Assembly: GCA_036346225.1 (NCBI GenBank)
Contig: JARFIW010000453.1
Span: 5,146,001 to 5,210,000 of the forward strand
Reading direction: 5' to 3'
Length of the DNA: 64,000 nucleotides
Source: Platerodrilus igneus
Lineage: Eukaryota > Arthropoda > Insecta > Coleoptera > Lycidae
The notes below the pieces were generated by a model. That model ran no database searches, had not been told where the DNA came from, and saw nothing but the letters and a program-made list of their open reading frames with translations. Below, piece by piece: positions 45,441-56,873 of the stretch (within the stretch, counting starts at the first letter, position 1; every line of letters begins with the position of its first letter). Made by a program: the position numbers and the translations under genes.

Positions 45441-47337
45441 ATTTTTATTTCATTTTCTTCCACTTGTTCGAACGTTTTTTTCTTTTTCTTTTATTCTCCT
45501 TTTATCTCTCTTGTGAACCCTATTATTCGGCGAGTTAACCGTCCTTGTAATTGAAAAAGAGAGTCCAATTACTATCATTCTGAAATCGGCGTTTCTTAAA
45601 GTATCTTGATTTTAATTGGTTGGTGTATTCGCGCCGCTCCCGGTTTATCGCGCATACCAGCGTAGTTGTCCGATATTGTTGGGCAACATTCGTGGTCATT
45701 AAAGTAAAGCATTGGACCGTATTGTACTCGCTGTGGGATCCTAACCAATCCTCACATATTTTCTTCTCATTCGTCGTCTTTACTACCTTGTAGGATTACG
45801 AGTTAGTGCCGATACAGCTTGTAATTGCAGTCAAGACGAGAGATCAACTTAGCACTACTGCCTAATTGGGTGAGTGACTTTAAACGTACATTAATAAGAA
45901 TTCCTCAACTTTTAGCACTCTCTACATCACAGTCATTCTTTCATCCTCTAAACAGTCTGCTCAAAATTGAAAATGACTTCTTACATTCATTAACGGACAC
46001 CGGAAAATCATTCGCGAAAACATTAAAAGAAACATTCACTTTGAACTACAAATCCAGTTTGTTTTTGCATAAACTTCTGGATAAGATGCCATTGCAAACA
46101 GTACTACAGATCATTACCACAAGAACATTATCATTTATTACAATCATCTACAATATAAAATTATTCACCTTCGATAGTTACCAACATTTTTCAGAAAGCA
46201 ATTTTTGGTGATGACCAATACTTTACAATAGCTATTCTTATAGCAGCCAAAGCCATGCCTGCTCGTAAGAGACGAATAGTTTGAATTCACGACAACACCT
46301 TAACGATTAAGGTCATAGATCACATCGGAAAAATACAACTAAACAAACGTTAAGGAACGATTGCGCTGGCCATAGAAGGAATTTTTAAGAAAGCCTTGGC
46401 TTCAGCGATTACTGTACAAACTAACTGCAGCCCACAAAATTCGAACAGCATTACACAATTGACTACCACGCAGCCAATTTCACTAACGAGGATTTCAGGT
46501 AAAGTTGAAAGTTTTCATCAAGACTAGCTACAAGGCAATTTCTTCTCACTGGCATTATTTGATGCCTACATCTATAACGAGCCCTGTAACGTAGAAACAA
46601 GAGCGACCTTCTACACAGAAGGCATTTTATTAACTTCTTGAAAACATTCAAGGTCTGTTACAAATAAAACACTGAAGCAATTAAGTCATTCACGAGATGG
46701 TTTGACATTTGGAGGTTCCAACTAAACCATGAATAATTCCAAGTGATATTAATACATTATAGGGTGTGCAGCTACTATAGTCGATAGCATAAAATATTCC
46801 GTGTGACAGTCGACCTGCAATTCATTCAAAATTGGAACATGCTTTGAAGGTGTTTAGTTCGTGACTGCCGACTGTGGTCAATCGACACAGGACTAAAAAC
46901 CCACAAAACAAATTTGCGTGCAATTCTTAGCTATTCAACCCAAACCTGACGGACAACATTCGATACCTGAAAGCATTTCAAAGCATTGTTTAACGGCTTA
47001 AGAACGTATCACAATGACTCATTTATCGTGAACAGAACTGACAGGACTCGCAAATACCAACATTTTACAATCACCGTCAGACACTAGCTGTTAATACATT
47101 ATTAGAAAATTGATGACTCAGACAACGCAACAATTCTACAAAGAGCATCATCGGATGGTATCAAGTAGCACATACTTGAAAATCACTAGAAAACTGAAAT
47201 AACAATACTAAAAAATAATCCTGTTAGGTCATGCTGTCAAGCAACAAAATCTCCATGGTTTAGACTGATTTAATAAGTTGGAGGTGGAAACTTAGGTCTC
47301 GCAACAGAAAACTAATTCATAATTGATCACGGAATTG

Positions 47338-49334
47338 AATAGAACCCTTAAATACAAAAACTACTGTTGGAGAAAGGTCGAAAATAAATTGATATCTCTT
47401 ATGGATGACGACTAACATAATTTTTTTTGCTCTGCAAAAATTACGTTATCTTCTAATTGAGTTTTTTTTATCATTAATAATATATATGACCACGTTACTT
47501 TCCATTCATGAGTGGTGATGTAACATAATTCTTTTTGCCTCTTTCATTTAGATTTTAAATATCGTTTATGTATAAACCGCATTTATCAATGTCAAATCAA
47601 ATAATTGATGCAGAAATTTTACTTGCTGATTAGTAGAAAAATATTTCGTTTCGAAGAGAACAGTTATCAAATCTCTCAAATCATTTAAAGTCTAGGAAGT
47701 GAAAGAGATTGCGGTGTGTTGTATAACAGTGGCACCGGATACAAAATTTGAGTAATTAAACTGGACTCAGGGATTACAGGAGAAAAAAGTACCAGATTCT
47801 CAAGACAATATTTTAAAATATAGGTACGTTGTATTCGTTTACTTAGTTATATTTTGCATTAGTTCCACACCTCAGTAATAAATTTCATAATCTAAACGCA
47901 ATGTGTACTAGAGCACACAGTCTCGGTCATATTAAATTGACCGTCGACCGAACCACTCCTTGTTCATGACCTTATATCCAGTAGCACTCTTGTTCGTAAA
48001 ATATTAACCAATTTCGTCTAACTTTTTAGAATATACAGTTAGAAAACTAGTTTAACTGATTTCTTTATGAATGATTAATTCAAATGTTAAGTACTCCAGA
48101 AATGATGTGCATAAAACAAGTAGGCTGCCAATTATGTATGTAATACAAGACTTGAAGCTTCATTGGCATAGCAATTGCATTTGCGAAGTAAATTGTGCAG
48201 TTAGCGGCTTCACTTACTCAGTTTTTTGTAACCAGATGTAAGGTAATACGAGGTGTCGAAGTCTAATCCATTTTCCAAATTAAATTTCATTAAATGTACA
48301 ACTGTAATGACCGTAAACGATATCTCTTACATGCCAGAATGATATTCGTTTTTTTCCTATTTTTAACTTAGCCTGTTTTATTCTATTTGTTGCAAATTTT
48401 TATTCAAGAAGTGCAGCAGAATACGTCGTTAGATTTCATAAAAAATGTTCACGTATTTTTTTGGCACTTGATTAGAAACGAGTAGAATCTTAATTATAGA
48501 TAATTATAGGAGATTGTGTAGGTAACATGTTATGCATTAAGTCCAAGAGATCGAAGGACAAGTGAAATTATGAATCGTTAAGTACATTTATCATCTATTG
48601 CACAATTAATTAAATTTTTAGACATTCTAAAAAAATTTCTTTTGTATATAACATTTGAATATGCAAATAAGAGACAGAACATTTTTACAAGCAAGTGAGT
48701 TACTTTAGCACAGTTACAAAAAAATGCCAAAATTGTGCAAGAAATCTTTCCAACCAAATTACAATTTTAAATCGCGGAAAGCTGGCTGTATTTTATAGGA
48801 CATTTTGGACTATTTCAAGTATTTGATATAAAAAAGTTAACGATATTGCATATAAATAAAATAATAAAATTTAATTACAACCTGTCAAACGTAAACGTGA
48901 TCCCTGTTGGAAATTTAAAATCCTTCCATCTTGTTTTGAGTGCTGGGTTAATTTTTCCCACGTTGCAATTTTATGTTTTTACATACCCACGGGATCAACT
49001 TATTGTTAATCGTCCTACAAGACGGATATTCAGAAACGCGACTATTGATAAAACTAAACCACTTTAAACGTACGTCACGGAATGATTTGGACTATTTTAA
49101 TCAAGGCCGTCCCAAGACAGGTCAATCGAAAAGATTTATAGGAACGCTGAAACTAAGAACAAATTATCAAAAGTATTAAAAATGAAATACATAAAAGTAA
49201 AAATTACAAAAAATTTTAAACATGACTTAGACAAGAGAAATATAATTAAAAACAACATGTGTACTACAAAATTAGAACAATAAACAAGCTTTATTTAGAA
49301 AGAATTTTTATGCTACGTACATTGACGTAACATA
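47338..49334. other. AT-rich spacer
   Basis: No reliable feature. A weak Tc1/mariner-like reading near 47640-47820 and the frames 48846-49179 were considered but are not supported. Confidence 0.35.
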
Positions 49335-49378
49335 AAAAAAAGAAAAAAAAGAAAGAGAAAGAAAGTAAGTAAGTCCGG
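49335..49378. repeat. Purine-rich A/G tract
   Basis: About 44 bases almost entirely A and G on the + strand, ending in GTAAGTAAGT. Confidence 0.8.
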
Positions 49379-49859
49379 GCTCAGGCGGCGAGAGGGCGGA
49401 GTCTTATACCTATAAGTAAAGGAGAGCCTGAAAAAAAAACTAACAACAAAAATATATAAAAACACTCACTTATTCACACACAGAACAAAACATACAACAG
49501 AAAAGAAAGAACTTATAATTAAAACCAAAATATATATACAAAAACAGTACTCCCGAACCCAACCCCAAAAAAAGTCAATGTACCCAATTTACATATTACA
49601 TTTAAAAAAAATTACCCCTGCAAATGGCGAGCTGTAGTTTTTAGGCAACTCCCCCTGACAGTAACTAGAAGAAAAAAAAGAAAGAACCAAACGCAACCCT
49701 AAAAACCACAGCTCTAGAATGTCGTAAAAATATACACTTAAACTAATTTTACAATTGAAATAATTCATATATACAGTAAATGCCAAAATGGTTTAATAAT
49801 TTTCATATATAAAAAAAATCAAATTTGGAAATGTCATCTTAGAACGGTAAAATCACAGG

Positions 49860-50060
49860 CGTTCTTGTTCCGCGGTAAGAAGCGGATACAAAGGAAAAAA
49901 AAGAAGGACTCACCCTCGAGTTCCTGACATCGGGGGGAAGGCTGTCGCTGGTCTGCCTCAGCGAACAGGCAAGTTTACGGCCAAGCGGAGCGCATTGGAC
50001 TTGGCAGTCCCCCAAAAGAGACGCAGCTCAAGGGATCAACGTGTCCCCCGCAGGAAGCTA
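49860..50060 (-). other. GC-rich island with splice-donor-like site
   Basis: This ~200-bp patch is clearly richer in G+C than its AT-rich surroundings. On the minus strand it ends at CTCGAGGGTGAGTCC (about 49909-49923), a good match to a 5' splice site. One minus frame is open for about 35 codons up to that site. It could be a first or non-coding exon of a host gene, part of an LTR, or chance. No protein family was recognised. Confidence 0.3.
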
Positions 50061-53056
50061 GAATAGTTACGAACAATAAATTAATTTATCGAAGCCGAAA
50101 CGTATGGTTTTATACAAACTCTATATACTTACCACGCTAAATAATGCGTGCCGGAAATTTACATAAAAATAACGAACGAAGCCAACCAACTTGTTTTCTA
50201 ATTGATTATCGAACAGCAAATGAATCGTTACATTCGTTAAAGCACCAAAGCAAGGAAATAAACCAGGAAACCCTAATTTTATTAAAATAAATTCACCGAA
50301 TTCTTTAAAAATGGAAAACACACTAGCATTTAACCATTAAAATACTTGGAAAATCGCCTATCTAATTAAGGCGTAAATTCCACGGGACGAAATTCTTAGA
50401 AAGGATATTTATTATTAATTACCATCCAAATTTTAATACACGAAAGGGTTATTTTTTAATTAACGGAATTAATTTTTGTGTTGAATGCCAAAGGAATTTA
50501 AGATAAAAATTATTGTACATACACTAATTAATAATTTACGAAAATGAACGTAACAGAATTACGACTGTTCCAGATATACCAATTTGCCAATACTAATCGT
50601 ATTTTACAGCAACATTTTTACAATTCCGCAGGTAGTAAAATAAAGGAAAAAAGTTTTAATATATTAGGAAATTAGAAATAAACTTTTTTTGTCTGTTCTT
50701 GCAGGTATTTTCAAGAATGAGTATTGGGATTTTGTATAAATCAGGATCTATGAAATTAACACAAATTCGTAGCAGGCGCGAATCCAGTAACAAAATCCGG
50801 ATCCACCGGTTAACTACAGTGGCGTGGGAGTGGGTCCCTATAGAAATAAGTAAAGAAAATAGAACAAAAAAAAATTAGAAAATGTATCAATTTACTAGAT
50901 ACAATTTCAATACTACGTTACCAATATCGCGTATGTTGAAAGGCTTTTAACACTGTTAGATTTATGGACGCCAACTCATCTAATCTAGTTTAACAATTCT
51001 GTGGACGACGAGTAGCCTTAGGGATTTTGATTATCTTAACCTTCTGGTGTAATGGAGTTCCTCTCACATTTAATTGGTATATTCAATCAATAAAATACAG
51101 TTTCACTGCATCATATAAATATTTTTTTAATACATCACCGTATTATTTGCGTTAAGAAAGTGTAAAAACTATTAAGAACACGGATCGCCCCGTTTGAAGT
51201 CAATCGATAATCTTTATACGAGAAAATAGCAGAAATTGTAAAGCGCGCGACAATCCCTTTACTGTACACAACAAACTTTTTAACTCGTATAACAGAAAAC
51301 TAATTATGTAGGGTTACGCCTCAACATAATTAGAGAAGCCCCTACCCTAACGAAAGAATAAGGGATTCGGTGGCTGAAAGAGTGTTCAGAAACGAACTGA
51401 ACTTGACTATTGAAGAAATACTCGTTTGTTTCACATACAGACAGGTGAACATGACCGAAAACACGCAGCATGTCGTCAAGGTTAATGTTTTGTTTGTCAA
51501 ATAGAATAGATATAGGATTTAATGCTCATAAATCTAATTAATGATATAAAAAAACTGCATTTCAAAACGAAATTATTTACTAAGAAATTTTTATGGCTTT
51601 TGAAATATAAAATAATTTATATGAAACTCCAACACTAGGTATATATAAATATTTTAAGCTTACCTAATTAACCTTCAACACCATTCATGTAATAGTATTT
51701 CTGAAAACAGGTACATAAGTTATCTAAATAAATTTCAACAGCATTCTCATAATAACCTTCCTTAAAATTACCTATATCTGAATAAATGCTAATAGCATAA
51801 CGTCGTCTAATGAATCCGTACGCCTACAGCATTTGACATTGCATAATTTATTCACTTTCGTTTAATCACGCCCTTTGTTTATTTTCGTATTACCACTAAA
51901 CTACATCATTCAATTTGTTAACGACTTCCAATGTCTAGACTTCGAAAACCTGATAAAACAAACAATATAACCAACAATACAGGTGGACCTTTTACATTTT
52001 TAATGTCAAGCTAAGCCCATATTACAACTAAAGCTGCGATTATTCAAGAAAAGGTAGATTTCGACAGATACAAATACAAAAAATTCTATTCGTATGTTTT
52101 CTTTCGCATATATTTCAATCATCTGTTATAAATTCCACTATCGATTGTTTTATACCATAGGGACGTAACGCTTTTTTCCCTCTGTTTTTGCGAATATGTT
52201 GGTTGGAGGGTGTCACATTTGTAGTTTTCAATATAATTCTGTATTGTGTTGATATATTGAAGACGTTCCTTTTATCTGCGATTGACTGTCTATCGGACAT
52301 TTGGACCATAGTTGTTTTTAAGTATCGACGTGTTGCAATAGGACTTCTTTTGTCATTAACGTTGCAGGTAGTCCTTCAGACCAATCTGTTTTAATAGGCA
52401 CATCCTCTACCCTCTGCCCTTTCTCTAGGATACTTTTCCCAAAACTCTACTTTTCTTATCCCTCTATCTTAGTTTCAACCTTATTTTTTCCTCTGTTACA
52501 CCTGTCTTAGTCCCGAGACAACCATTCATCACATGGGATTGGTGCTCCCCCACTGCTCCGGGCTGCTGATAACACTTTGATTGGTCGAGTAACCGTTTCT
52601 TCTATCGCTATTGCTAAATGCGAATTCTTCCTCTTCTCACTTCTACTTAGTTGCTATAAAGCTCCATATATCCTATTTCCCTCCTTTATCTTTTCTTTAT
52701 TTTTCATTTTTTCTTTTATTTTGTAAGTCGCTGCATAGTTAGAGGGTTTTTGCCTCACGATATTGGGCCGTGTATCTTTGGAATCTCCGTCTAACTATGT
52801 ATGGCCACTGTCTGCCGCTGATTTACGTTAAAATCGTCGATAGTGAATTTTTTATCTGGTTTAGCTTGCGCCGATTCTTTCCTTTCTATTTGATCCCTCA
52901 TGCTGTTCGTATTACCGCTTCACGGAACTTTTTTTTTTGGAGGGCATGAGCAAAAACCCCTTTTCAGGTTTCTGCTGGATCATTCTACTCCTTCGGGAGT
53001 CACTTTTCTGTTATTATATTTATAGGAGGGACTTCCGAACCAAAAATTAATTTTTA
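50061..53056. other. Mostly unassigned, AT-rich
   Basis: No supported gene. A short hairpin (arms CTAATTATGT at 51300-51309 and its complement at 51324-51333) is visible. 52400-52800 is pyrimidine-rich and could be the tail of an LTR element's polyprotein, but no motif is firm enough. Confidence 0.35.
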
Positions 53057-53600
53057 CGATATCATTTCTTTAATTTTTTTCTTAAGACTTGATATTATCT
53101 TGATTATTAGATTAAATCATTAATGTTTAGTTTTTTATCTTTCCGTTTGATAGTATCTTGAAGATTTTATCCAACTAATAAATATTTCGCACCACAAATG
53201 GTTTATTACTTATCTCTCTCCTTTTGAAGTTATCTTGGCGATTTTATTTTATCTACTTAATATGTGATCATAAATGGTCGGTTAATTATCTTTTCCTGTA
53301 AAATATCTCAGCTATTTTACCTTACCTGGATAACGTTTCAGACCGCGAATAATTATGCTACCTATCTTTCACGTCGAACTGTCTTCAAGATTTTATCTTA
53401 CCTAAACAATACTTCAACCCATACTTCAACCCATAAATGGTTAGGTACTTATCTCTCTCTTTCTCTGTGGAATTAACTCTGAGATGTTATTTCATCTTAC
53501 CTTTGCTTTAAAGCAAGTAATCTATATCTTTCTCTTTGGAAAATCTCTTTGACACATTACCTTATGTATTTGATGTTTCGAACCTTTAGTATTTATGATT
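53057..53600 (+). repeat. Degenerate minisatellite, unit about 70-80 bp
   Basis: A block of the type GATTTTATCTTACCTAA, then TTCAACCCATAAATGGTT, then TACTTATCTCTCTC recurs. GATTTTAT-like anchors are at about 53102, 53163, 53240, 53311, 53389, 53483 and 53551, giving spacings of 61-94 bp. The 94-bp spacing contains a local duplication of ACTTCAACCCAT at about 53410-53435. Units are strongly diverged. Confidence 0.7.
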
Positions 53601-54502
53601 ATGGGTAGGTTTTATTATTGTAAAAAAGAAAAGAGCTAACTTGTCTTTTAGTTTTGTATTTAATAGGATAGATTTAAGAAACTATGTATCGTTAATGCTA
53701 TAGTACTAGCTAATTTGTTAACTTAACGTTTTTGCTGTTGCAATGTACTTTGTCCCTATCTTGTTAAAGCTAATATAAAATTTGTTTAGCTTAAGAGAAT
53801 ATCCTAAAAGATATTAAAGAAAATATGCCTGCACTAATATCCTACTATAAAAATGAACTTTGTATTGAGTTCTGTAGTGAATTTAAGTGTTAGTTTTAAG
53901 TGGTTGAGTCTCATACTCTCCAACGACATTTGTGCGGTCGGCACGACGGCAAACAAGACTTTTGCGTGCTTAGATGAATATCGGAACAACTGATTTTAGT
54001 TTCTGGTATCGCAGTTATTGCTGTGGTGGCGTCTACAGACATTATTTAATTAAAGTTTTTCGTACACGTGTGCTTTCGCACAAAGAGACTTATGTTTATT
54101 TTTATATGTCTGAAGCGTTGAAGCGATTGTTGCGCCTTTTGGCCGTAGCAAATTATATTTTAATATAAGGATTAGGAAATTTTGAATCCAATTAGGGAAA
54201 CAAATAATTTTGTTTGGTTTAGAAAAGTAATTTAAGCATAATGAACGAAAATTAAATTTTTAGTTGTTTTACAAAGAGAAAAACCAAATACCGGTTTCTC
54301 TGTGGTTGCAGCTCATCAGAGTGGTTTTCCTTTGGCAAAACAACCGACAAGTTCTTGAATTGTAAACGAATTAGGGTGTATTAATAAATACAAAAGATCT
54401 CCATCCGCCCTCTATACTTGAATATCAACAACTGACTATCGTGACTTCTTCAAGTCTTCGATAGGATAGTAAAGATGTCATTGCCAGACAATATTTTATA
54501 AT
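53601..54502. other. Spacer, nothing recognised
   Basis: A 64-codon frame (53974-54168) has no recognised family. No repeat was seen apart from a short word shared between 54205-54230 and 54645-54670. Confidence 0.35.
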
Positions 54503-54774
54503 TAGTCTAAAACCACCAAGGTGGAAATGAAACAAATGACCGATCACCCATTATAACACTAGCAGACTTTCTAAGAAAATACTACATCTAATGTTAAAAG
54601 GGAAGTTGGTCAACAGAAACTAATGCGTTCCTTGCTTAATATAACAAATAATTTTGTCTGATTTAGACCAACATCCCGATTAAAATTAGGTGTAGTACTT
54701 TCTTAGAAAGTCCGCTAGTATTATAATGGGTAATCGGTCATTTGTTTCATTTTCACCTTAGTTGTCTTAGACTA
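54503..54774. mobile_element. Foldback MITE, about 270 bp, TA ends
   Basis: The ends are TAGTCTAA (54503-54510) and TTAGACTA (54767-54774). Arms of about 108 bp match in inverted orientation with few differences: the block AATGAAACAAATGACCGAT occurs in the left arm, and its complement in the right arm near 54733-54752. The loop is about 55 bp. TA at both ends fits a TA target duplication (Tc1/mariner-type MITE). No coding capacity. Confidence 0.88.
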
Positions 54775-56000
54775 GTAGTAGAGGATGACGCCGATTGAAA
54801 CAGAACGCCACCTTATGGACCCCACCGCGTAACGCCACCTATGCCACCTTATAGACGCCGCCGTATAAATGTCACCTACGACCCCTTATGCACTTTCATA
54901 GCTAAAAGTTTTTTTTTTAACTATGCGAATAAACAACCCCACACAACACCTTTAATTTGGGGAAAAGAACCTACGCCAAAATTTTTTCAACGTGTTTGGG
55001 TTCTGTTTAAAGCTCTTTTAATCGGAATTCCATTTCTACAGGATTTTTAATCTAAGACCCAACCTACGTGCAACCCCTAAGTTTAAATATTTTAACTCTT
55101 TATTTATAGACATTTTAGTAGTATGTAACTTTTCAAAGGAAAGGACTTATCTTTAAAAGCGAATAAAACGCAGAAATAAATATGAATCATTTATTAGTAA
55201 AACAATATTACAACTAGTGCGTGTTGTTAGTCAACTAGTATTTTGCTGATTACAAAAACAACAAAATATTAGCAGTCCAGCGAACCCCACGAGAAGGCCA
55301 CACGCACACTTCGTTCGTCAGGATAGAAATATGATAGGATAAGGAAGGAGGAATGATGGGAAGAGAGCTTAAATTACTATATAAAAAATCTTAAACTACT
55401 ATATACACAATCTTTAAGGTCCATTTTATTACGTTTATGACTTTGAATTCCGACCATTTTAATTCAACTTGAAAAGGGCAAGTCTTTAATTGTTTCTATC
55501 TTTTAGCTGTATTTTTTAACCTGCTTGTTATTACCCATTTAATTGAGAAGCAATATTCCGCCCATAAGAAATATGTTGGAAAACTTTATACGAGTGCATT
55601 AAGATAAAAGGTGTCACCTTTTTGGTTTTTGTACAAGCTAACAGAATTAAAGAAGCAACACATTAAAAAATTTATTAAACCTAAACATATTACAATTCAT
55701 TTTGAATAAGTAAAAACATCATGTTTAGAACATGATTAATGGTTCTCCACGTGTAAAAGATGACGACTAAATTGTCCATGGTTCATCCTTAACATTTTGA
55801 ACTTCGACACGTTAAATTCTTCAACATAGTTGTACTGTAGATATCCAGATACAATATTTTGTTTTTTGTACCCTTCACATACACTGTGGCAGTTGGTGGG
55901 ATTATCTTTTCTAAATATGGTGTTAAATCAAAGGGTGACAACCCATTTGTCGATTGGTTTTCTTAACTAAGTCTATGCTGATATTTTTGCAACTATGCGA
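54775..56000. other. Spacer, nothing recognised
   Basis: Starts with a short degenerate repeat built on GCCACCTTATGGAC/GCCACCTTATAGAC (54808-54856). The 69-codon frame 54841-55050 is not recognised. The rest shows nothing. Confidence 0.35.
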
Positions 56001-56084
56001 GTTATGTATAGGGGTGGGCGATACGGGATTTTGCGTATCGAATATCGATACATATTCTATATCGATATGTATCGATATATCGAA

Positions 56085-56283
56085 TATCGATATATATCGA
56101 TACGTATCGATACGTATCGATACGTATCGATGCGTATCGATGCGTATCGATACGTATCGATGCGTATCGACATGTATCGATGCGTATCGGTGCGTATCGA
56201 TGCGTATCGATACGTATCGGTGCGTATCGATACGTCTCGACTCGTATCGATGCATATCGATACGTATAGATACGTAGCGGTAC

Positions 56284-56285
<2 letters not shown>
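56085..56285. repeat. TACGTATCGA satellite, block 1
   Basis: About twenty 10-bp units, with C/T and G variants at the CpG positions (TGCGTATCGA, TACATATCGA). Each unit contains the palindromes TACGTA and ATCGAT across unit borders, so the array reads almost the same on both strands. It is followed by a TA dinucleotide run (56285-56317). Confidence 0.93.
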
Positions 56286-56320
<35 letters not shown>

Positions 56321-56579
56321 CGGAACGTTTAGATGTGTAGATTAAGTATACATATCAAGACGTAGTGAAACCTATCGGTACGAATCGATACGCATCTATA
56401 AATTTTTCTACTCTTTCTTTGGGAATAAAATCACAAGATCGTTTTAAAATAATGTATTTACTGACAATTCGATCTTTCACTTAAGAATGTTTGTTATCAA
56501 AATAATTAATGTTTCAAGTTTAATATTTGTGACATAAGTATGTATATAGGGTGGGCGATACGGGATTTTGCGTATCGAA

Positions 56580-56800
56580 TATCGATACATATTCTATATC
56601 GAATATCGATACGTATTGATACGTATCGATGCGTATCGATACGTATCGATGCGTATCGATACATATCGATACGTATCGATACATATCGATACGTATCGAT
56701 ACATATCGAGTATCGATATATCGATATTTATTTTTTGCTGTATCGGGGGGGTCGATACGGGGGTCGTATCGATACGTATCGATATATCGATACGCCGACC
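56580..56800. repeat. TACGTATCGA satellite, block 2
   Basis: Second block of the same unit, with an interruption near 56721-56768 (T-rich, then a 7-G run) before the right terminal repeat. Confidence 0.92.
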
Positions 56801-56873
56801 CAGCCCTAGTTATGTATCCCCCAATTATCTATATATATTGAATATATTGAATCTAATAGGAATTATTAGAAAT

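Larger units (their letters stand above)
43641..47337. repeat. Tandem duplication 2, unit 2 (3,697 bp)
   Basis: Near-perfect copy of unit 1. The differences I found by eye are homopolymer-length changes: CC to CCC near 44290, A6 to A5 near 44618, T3 to T4 near 44862, and T6/T4 to T7/T5 near 45475-45485. They sum to the observed +3 bp. Confidence 0.95.
56009..56808. mobile_element. hAT-type non-autonomous element filled with a 10-bp palindromic satellite
   Basis: The left end is TAGGGGTGGGCGATACGGG (from 56009) and the reverse complement of the right end is TAGGGCTGGGTCGGCGTATC. An exact 8-bp target duplication, GTTATGTA, lies at 56001-56008 and 56809-56816, as expected for hAT. Inside are two blocks of the unit TACGTATCGA (about 56085-56285 and 56580-56800). 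Each block is preceded by the same head sequence; the second head starts at about 56547. The element is therefore a partial internal tandem. Open frames rich in R-I-D-T-Y-R across both strands are products of the satellite, not proteins. Confidence 0.88.

Noticed and set aside
47640..47830. Tc1/mariner transposase N-terminus
   Set aside because: A loose resemblance to a helix-turn-helix and a T-G-L-R-D-x-R-R-K stretch across stops; no terminal repeats or catalytic motifs.
51300..51333. Hairpin with 10-bp AT-rich arms as an RNA element
   Set aside because: Short AT-rich arms of this kind arise by chance in such sequence; no further structure around it.
52400..52800. BEL/Pao integrase C-terminus and LTR
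   Set aside because: A T-W-D-W-C-like stretch and T-rich tail are suggestive only; no other BEL/Pao motif is readable and no LTR pair was found.
54841..55050. 69-codon + strand frame as a gene
   Set aside because: Starts in a degenerate repeat, has no family resemblance and no supporting signals.
56085..56800. Possible CRISPR-like array
   Set aside because: The repeat is a contiguous 10-bp unit with no unique spacers, and the context is a eukaryotic transposon.
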